The position numbers were made by a program, and so were the translations under genes. This document shows, one piece after another, positions 59,519-64,000 of a stretch of DNA of 64,000 nt (positions within the stretch are counted from its first letter, which is position 1; the number at the start of each line of letters is the position of its first letter). The stretch comes from Paenibacillus plantiphilus (lineage in GTDB: Bacteria; Bacillota; Bacilli; Paenibacillales; Paenibacillaceae). The notes beneath the pieces were generated by a model. That model searched no databases. It was not told where the DNA came from and saw only the letters and a list, made by a program, of their open reading frames with translations. The stretch covers positions 1-64,000 of the forward strand of contig NZ_CAKMMF010000025.1 of assembly GCF_927798095.1 (NCBI RefSeq), read 5' to 3'.

Positions 59519-60541
59519 TTGTCAATCATTCAGGTGGATCAACTAACGAAAACGTTTCACAGACCGATTCGCGGGACAGGGGCATTAGGTGCGATTCGCG
59601 ATCTGATCAATCGCCGTTATGAGGAGAAAACGGCCGTCGACCGTATCTCGTTCACTATTGAACGGGGTGAAATTGTCGGGTATTTGGGTCCTAATGGAGC
59701 GGGAAAATCGACCTCTATCAAAATGCTGGTCGGCATCCTCGTGCCAACGAGCGGAGAAGTGCGAGTCGACGGCGTAATCCCGTACAAGAACCGCAAGGAG
59801 AATGCGAGTAAGATCGGTGTCGTCTTCGGTCAGCGTTCCCAGCTGTGGTGGGATATCCCCGTCTCCGAAACGTTCGAGCTCATGAAGTACATGTACAACA
59901 TCCCAACAGCGGATTTCAAGCGGAACATAGAGCTGTTCACTGATGTGCTCGGCATACAGGATTTCATGCATGTTGCCGTGCGCCAGCTGAGCTTGGGTCA
60001 GCGGATGCGGGCCGATCTGTGTGCAGCTCTGCTGCATAATCCTTCCATTGTTTACTTGGACGAGCCTACCATTGGACTCGATGTTGTCGTAAAGAAGAAA
60101 ATTCGGGAATTTTTGCTCGAAGTGAATGCCCTGCGCCAAACAACGATTCTGCTAACTACGCATGACATGTCCGATGTGGAGAAGCTGTGTTCGCGCGTGA
60201 TTATAATCAATAATGGCAGGAAAATGTTCGACGGCGATCTGGAGCGGCTAAAATCCGATTACAGTGCGGATGAAACAATGATTCTGCATGTTGATCACGA
60301 CGAAATCGGGTTTGACGGGAACATCAGCCACTTGGGGGTTACAGACTTTACTTATCATCCAGAGTCAGGCTCGATCCTGCTTCGGTATGATAAACGCCAT
60401 GCTAAACCCGCTTCTATTCTGGCATGGTTCATGGAGCGGACTGTGGTCCACGATTTTGAAATCAAACCGGCTGAGGTGGAAGATGTGATACGGGATATTT
60501 ACCAGGATTCCACAAGCTGCGAGCTTGGGGAGGTACAATGA
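59519..60541 (+). CDS. ABC transporter ATP-binding protein
   Basis: A 340-aa nucleotide-binding subunit: Walker A GPNGAGKST (about 60-68), signature QLSLGQRMRA, Walker B IVYLDEPTIGLD and switch TTHDMSD. The start is TTG after GAGGTGAG. It overlaps the first permease by 4 bp. The ATPase plus two ABC-2-type permeases is a common export trio whose substrate is unknown. Confidence 0.93.
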   Translation: MSIIQVDQLTKTFHRPIRGTGALGAIRDLINRRYEEKTAVDRISFTIERGEIVGYLGPNGAGKSTSIKMLVGILVPTSGEVRVDGVIPYKNRKENASKIGVVFGQRSQLWWDIPVSETFELMKYMYNIPTADFKRNIELFTDVLGIQDFMHVAVRQLSLGQRMRADLCAALLHNPSIVYLDEPTIGLDVVVKKKIREFLLEVNALRQTTILLTTHDMSDVEKLCSRVIIINNGRKMFDGDLERLKSDYSADETMILHVDHDEIGFDGNISHLGVTDFTYHPESGSILLRYDKRHAKPASILAWFMERTVVHDFEIKPAEVEDVIRDIYQDSTSCELGEVQ

Positions 60542-61338
60542 ACGTTTATTACAAACTAATGCTGAATGCGGTTCAAAGCAGTACGGCTTATCGTTTCCAT
60601 ACGTTCGTAACGACCTTTCAGCGATTGATCGGCATTTTCGTGCAGATTTCCTTATGGACGGCTTTATACAAAGGGGCGCAGTCGTTTCAAATTGAGATTG
60701 CGCAGGCTTCGCTGCAGGAGATGTGGATGTATGTCGTCTACAGCAGCTTGCTTGGCATGATTGTTACCAATGGCAACATTTATTCACTCAGCGATAAAAT
60801 CCAGACGGGCCATATCGTTACTACGCTTATCCGTCCGATTGGGCTGTTTCGTTCCTTGCTGTGCGAGACGCTTGGCTCCAAGGTATTCATGATCCTGTTC
60901 GAGATCATACCGGTAATGATTGTGAGCCACTTCGTGTTTGGGCTTCCACTGCCAACGATAGAGGCGATACCGGTGCTCATGATCATGATAGTCGTGGCAT
61001 TTACGACATTCTTCCTGATGACGTTCATCGTCGGCATGAGCAGCTTCTGGTATATTCGCACGTTCCATCTGGAATTTATGCTTAACCATGTGATGAATTT
61101 CTTCTCGGGCTTACTGATTCCGTTATGGTTTTTTCCTCGCGAGCTGCGTGCAGTTATGGAATGGCTGCCGTTTGACCTTGTTTATTATGCGCCGTTGTCC
61201 GTCTTGCTGGGTAAGGCGAAGTATGCAGAGATCGGCGTCATGTTGGCCAAAGGCTGCGTGTGGATCGCGCTGCTTGCGGCAGCGGCAGTCATGGTCTGGC
61301 ACTTGGGCAAAAGAAAACTGGTCATTCAAGGAGGCTGA
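60538..61338 (+). CDS. ABC-2-type permease, subunit 1
   Basis: A 266-aa membrane protein with about six hydrophobic segments (such as MFEIIPVMIVSHFVF and FTTFFLMTFIVGMSSFW). GGGGAGG precedes ATG. Middle gene of the trio. Confidence 0.9.
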   Translation: MNVYYKLMLNAVQSSTAYRFHTFVTTFQRLIGIFVQISLWTALYKGAQSFQIEIAQASLQEMWMYVVYSSLLGMIVTNGNIYSLSDKIQTGHIVTTLIRPIGLFRSLLCETLGSKVFMILFEIIPVMIVSHFVFGLPLPTIEAIPVLMIMIVVAFTTFFLMTFIVGMSSFWYIRTFHLEFMLNHVMNFFSGLLIPLWFFPRELRAVMEWLPFDLVYYAPLSVLLGKAKYAEIGVMLAKGCVWIALLAAAAVMVWHLGKRKLVIQGG

Positions 61339-61346
61339 TAAACAAG

Positions 61347-62159
61347 ATGCCAAACCCATTCCGATTGTACGGGCGCTTTCTGCGAACGTACATGAAAACG
61401 CAGCTGGAGTACAGGTTCTCCTTCTTCGGAGATATATTCGTTAATATGATGACTTTCGTTACGCTTTACTTGAGCTTCTGGGTGTTGTTTAACACTTTCC
61501 CCACGATGAACGGATGGAATTATTGGGAGGTGGTCTTCCTGTACAATCTGAATTTGCTGACTTATGCGATCAGTTCGTTGTTCTTCTGGGGACCGATGAA
61601 ACAGTTGGAGCATTTGGTTCGTTCCGGAGAGTTTGATCAATTTCTAGTCCGCCCGCTTGGACCGTTGAAACTGCTCGTATTCCGACAGTTTCAGCATACG
61701 TTCATTGGACACATCATCGTAGCGGGAACCGTTATGGTTCTGTGCACCATCCAGCTTCAGATCCATTGGACGGCCGGTAATATCGCATTCTTGCTTCTCT
61801 GCGTCCTGGGCGGAACGCTCATTCAAGCAGGCATTATCATTGCAGCGGCTTCCAGTGCGTTCTGGGTCGTACGGTCAGGGACCGTCGTCGATATTTCGAT
61901 CTATGCGATTCGAAATTTCATTAATTATCCTATCAGCATATACGGGAGATCGATTCAACTACTGCTGACATTCGCGATTCCTTATGCATTCGTCAATTAC
62001 TATCCGGCGGCAGCTTTTTTTGGAAAGGATCATGCCGGCAGCTCCGAACTATCGAACTTGTACAGCTACAGCTCGCTGGCGGTTGGTGCCGTTCTGTTCG
62101 CGGTCGCGATATGGATTTTTCGCCGTGGGGTAATGCGTTACGATAGTGCGGGTTCTTAA
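61347..62159 (+). CDS. ABC-2-type permease, subunit 2
   Basis: A 270-aa membrane protein with about six segments. It starts MPNPFRLYGRFLRTYMKTQ; 29 further in-frame residues upstream overlap subunit 1 and are excluded. GGAGG lies 12 nt before ATG. Last gene of the trio. Confidence 0.88.
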   Translation: MPNPFRLYGRFLRTYMKTQLEYRFSFFGDIFVNMMTFVTLYLSFWVLFNTFPTMNGWNYWEVVFLYNLNLLTYAISSLFFWGPMKQLEHLVRSGEFDQFLVRPLGPLKLLVFRQFQHTFIGHIIVAGTVMVLCTIQLQIHWTAGNIAFLLLCVLGGTLIQAGIIIAAASSAFWVVRSGTVVDISIYAIRNFINYPISIYGRSIQLLLTFAIPYAFVNYYPAAAFFGKDHAGSSELSNLYSYSSLAVGAVLFAVAIWIFRRGVMRYDSAGS

Positions 62160-62220
62160 ACATAGCAGGCTGCTGCGGCGAATTGTGGACCTGCTTATCC
62201 ACGGTTCGCCTCCATCATGT

Positions 62221-62251
62221 AAAACCCTGACCGCAAGAGGTTGGGGTTTTT
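62221..62251 (+). terminator. Weak terminator of the ABC trio
   Basis: AAAACCCTGACC pairs imperfectly with GGTTGGGGTTTT, followed by T. Confidence 0.45.
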
Positions 62252-62370
62252 GCTTGTGGGAGCGGAGGTTGAATCTGATTCTAGAGCTTGACAAAGAAAA
62301 GGGGATTAACGTAATTTAAAAAGATAATTTCAAAAAATAGGCAGCGGGGTCAGGAGAGGATGAAATCGTA

Positions 62371-62550
62371 ATGGCAGCTAATTGGTGGTTCGCTCTCATT
62401 ATTATGGTTGTGTTAAACGGAATTATGGTTTGGACCTTGTTAACAGGGCTAGAGCCAGTAAGCCGAAGGGCCAAAAAGTGGTTTTTTATCGTCGTGAATG
62501 CTATTGGGCTCGTTCTAGCGGTCTCTCAATTTTTCTGGATGGATTTTTAG
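62371..62550 (+). CDS. Small membrane protein
   Basis: A 59-aa protein with two hydrophobic segments: NWWFALIIMVVLNGIMVW, and WFFIVVNAIGLVLAVSQFFW near the C-terminus. They are joined by the basic loop SRRAKK. AGGAGAGGA lies about 10 nt upstream of ATG 62371. No family recognised. Confidence 0.6.
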   Translation: MAANWWFALIIMVVLNGIMVWTLLTGLEPVSRRAKKWFFIVVNAIGLVLAVSQFFWMDF

Positions 62551-62569
62551 ACCTGGATGCGATGGGCAG

Positions 62570-62604
62570 GACTGCACCCGCAGATGCCTGTATGGTGATG
62601 TCCT
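62570..62604 (+). repeat. Degenerate ssrA-tail relic (possible third att)
   Basis: Aligns without gaps to ssrA 15809-15843 at 29 of 35 positions, and all six differences are transitions. Similarity continues weakly to 62613. It lies directly upstream of the GNAT gene and could mark the old right end of the second accessory block. Confidence 0.6.
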
Positions 62605-62623
62605 TTGAGGGGTGATGAAACGA

Positions 62624-63166
62624 ATGAACACAGTCCGACTAATCAGACCTTCTATCGAATTTCGTGATCAGTATTTATCGTTCTACAATGACTGGATCAG
62701 CAGCGGTGAAGACATCGTACCTTGGGTTGTTGACAGAGACCCCAGCGATTTCGAGGCGATGCTGGAATTTATCTATTCGGAAGACAGCGAGGAGAAACTA
62801 ACTCATTCTGATTGGGTGCCTCATTCGACCTACTGGTTAATAGACGAAAGAGATTCGCTTGTAGGCGCGGTAAACATCCGACACCGTTTGAACCAGAAGC
62901 TTCTGAATGGCGGCGGTCATATTGGCTATGGAATACGGCCCTCTTTTAGACGAAGGGGGTATGGGAGTGCAATATTAGCTCAGGCATTACAAATTATTCG
63001 ACAGATCGGCGTCGATAAAGTGCTGTTGGTATGCGATAAAGGCAACAATGGCTCGGAGAAAACAATTGTGAAGCAAGGCGGCATTTTTGAATCCGAATTT
63101 ACAGAGGACGATGGCAATATCGTCAGAAGGTTTTGGATTGATATGACAATAGAAGAGCGCCGGTAA
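62624..63166 (+). CDS. GNAT-family N-acetyltransferase
   Basis: A 180-aa acetyltransferase. The acetyl-CoA motif is GYGIRPSFRRRGYGSAILAQ (about residues 104-123), followed by KVLLVCDKGNNGSEKTIVKQGG. ATG 62624 (MNTVRLIRP) has GAGGGG 12 nt upstream; the in-frame codons at 62612 and 62615 are closer. The acceptor substrate is unknown. Confidence 0.9.
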   Translation: MNTVRLIRPSIEFRDQYLSFYNDWISSGEDIVPWVVDRDPSDFEAMLEFIYSEDSEEKLTHSDWVPHSTYWLIDERDSLVGAVNIRHRLNQKLLNGGGHIGYGIRPSFRRRGYGSAILAQALQIIRQIGVDKVLLVCDKGNNGSEKTIVKQGGIFESEFTEDDGNIVRRFWIDMTIEERR

Positions 63167-63202
63167 AAATATCTGTAACGGTACAGGTATTTACCGGCGC
63201 TC
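63155..63202. terminator. Bidirectional terminator between GNAT and MMPL genes
   Basis: A very long hairpin, GAGCGCCGGTAAA to TTTACCGGCGCTC with a second pair ATCTGT / ACAG. It includes the GNAT stop and lies 10 bp from the MMPL stop. Confidence 0.85.
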
Positions 63203-63211
63203 ATTGTTATT

Positions 63212-64000
63212 TTAGTGTGACTTATGCGCGTTAGCGCCGTCCTTGGCGTTAAGCTCGGCGATGAGCTTGTCGCCCTCGACGTCCAGGTTCGGCAGCAGAC
63301 GATCCATCCATTTCGGCAGCCACCAGGTCTTGTCGCCAAAGATGGCGATGACGGCAGGAACAAGCGCCATGCGGACGATGAATGCGTCGATCAGTACGCC
63401 GATCGCCAGAGCGAAACCGATTTGCTTAATCATGATGTCGTGCGTGAATATGAATCCTGCGAATACAGCCACCATAATGACAGCGGCAGCAACTACGACA
63501 CGGCTGGCCTGATTGTATCCATGAATGACGCTTTGCTTGCCCCTATACCCATGCACATAGGACTCTCGCATGGAGGAGACCAGGAAGACCTGGTAGTCCA
63601 TCGCCAATCCGTAGAGAATACCAGTGACCAGGATGGGGATGAAGCTCATAAGCGGGCCGCCAGTGTCAGCTCCAAAGATTTGGCTAGCCCAGCCCCACTG
63701 AAACACGGCTGTAGTGATCCCGAACGTCGCAAGCACGCTAAGCAGGAAACCGACCGTTGCCTTAATCGGGACGAGAATGGACCGAAAGACCAACAGTAGA
63801 ATAATTAGCGAGAGGATGACGATGATTCCGACGTAGAGTGGAAAGACCTCTGCCAGCTTGGCCGACATATCGATGTTGATTGCAGTGAACCCCGTAACGC
63901 CAAGGACAACGTTATGATTGAGGGCAATCGCCGAGTCGGCCGCACGCAGCTCCTGCACGAGATTCTTCGTCTCCGCATCAGTGGGTCCTGTGTTCGGAAT
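63212..64000 (-). CDS. MMPL-family RND transporter, 3' part
   Basis: Open to the window edge, so the 5' part lies beyond 64000. The visible 262 codons are the C-terminal half of an MMPL/RND permease: TGPTDAETKNLVQELR, TGFTAINIDMS, the membrane motifs LSIIILLLVFRSI-like and GILYGLAMDYQVFLVSSMRE (the family's conserved acidic site), and IDAFIVRMALVPAVI. Ends in a hydrophilic tail. Typical role is export of lipids or drugs. Confidence 0.92.
   Translation of the reverse strand: MPNTGPTDAETKNLVQELRAADSAIALNHNVVLGVTGFTAINIDMSAKLAEVFPLYVGIIVILSLIILLLVFRSILVPIKATVGFLLSVLATFGITTAVFQWGWASQIFGADTGGPLMSFIPILVTGILYGLAMDYQVFLVSSMRESYVHGYRGKQSVIHGYNQASRVVVAAAVIMVAVFAGFIFTHDIMIKQIGFALAIGVLIDAFIVRMALVPAVIAIFGDKTWWLPKWMDRLLPNLDVEGDKLIAELNAKDGANAHKSH

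Overview
The window is chromosomal DNA of a Gram-positive spore-former of the Paenibacillaceae type. The evidence is the order clpP / cggR-gap-pgk-tpiA-gpmI-eno / secG / rnr-smpB-ssrA, a CggR-type operator ahead of cggR, strong AAGGAGG ribosome sites and TTGnnn-17-TAnnnT promoters. No species is claimed.

Layout. 1-424: CCCAAA repeats and 113-bp tandem palindromic repeats. 491-15873: core genome, with clpP, a tRNA-Arg gene, the glycolytic operon, a sugar-isomerase-like gene, secG, a DinB-family gene under a LexA-box promoter, rnr with a very long RGG-rich tail, smpB and ssrA (tmRNA). 15874-30380: a genomic island bounded by an 82-bp direct repeat of the ssrA 3' end. It carries an orphan PD-(D/E)XK-like protein next to attL, a long decayed middle (broken serine recombinases, a rolling-circle Rep, radC, an SLH protein), and an intact three-gene cassette next to attR: a winged-helix-like protein, an AAA ATPase and a HEPN-like protein with an RxxxxH motif.

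30381-62604: a second accessory block ending at a degenerate 35-bp ssrA-like relic. It holds a structured leader and ABC exporter, a broken CRESS-type Rep (HUH plus SF3 helicase), a VOC protein and an azoreductase. Next comes a large phosphorothioation defence locus in the order sspF-G-H-like, sspB-like (DUF4007), sspC-like ATPase and sspD-like (PAPS-reductase fold). It is followed by a PLD-helicase gene flanked by two paralogous XRE regulators. Then come a Septu-type ATPase/HNH pair, an IS4-family element, a MocR regulator and a three-gene ABC transporter. The window ends with a GNAT gene and the 3' part of an MMPL transporter.

How the parts fit. The ssrA 3' end looks like a repeatedly used integration site, now holding a layered defence island: phosphorothioation, PLD-helicase, Septu, the HEPN cassette and perhaps the PD-(D/E)XK orphan. 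The palindrome ahead of each XRE gene recurs over the -35 box of the ssp promoter, so one small repressor family probably controls the modification/restriction operon and the helicase. Core genes are intact while many island genes carry single-base frameshifts, which points to real decay and not to poor sequence.
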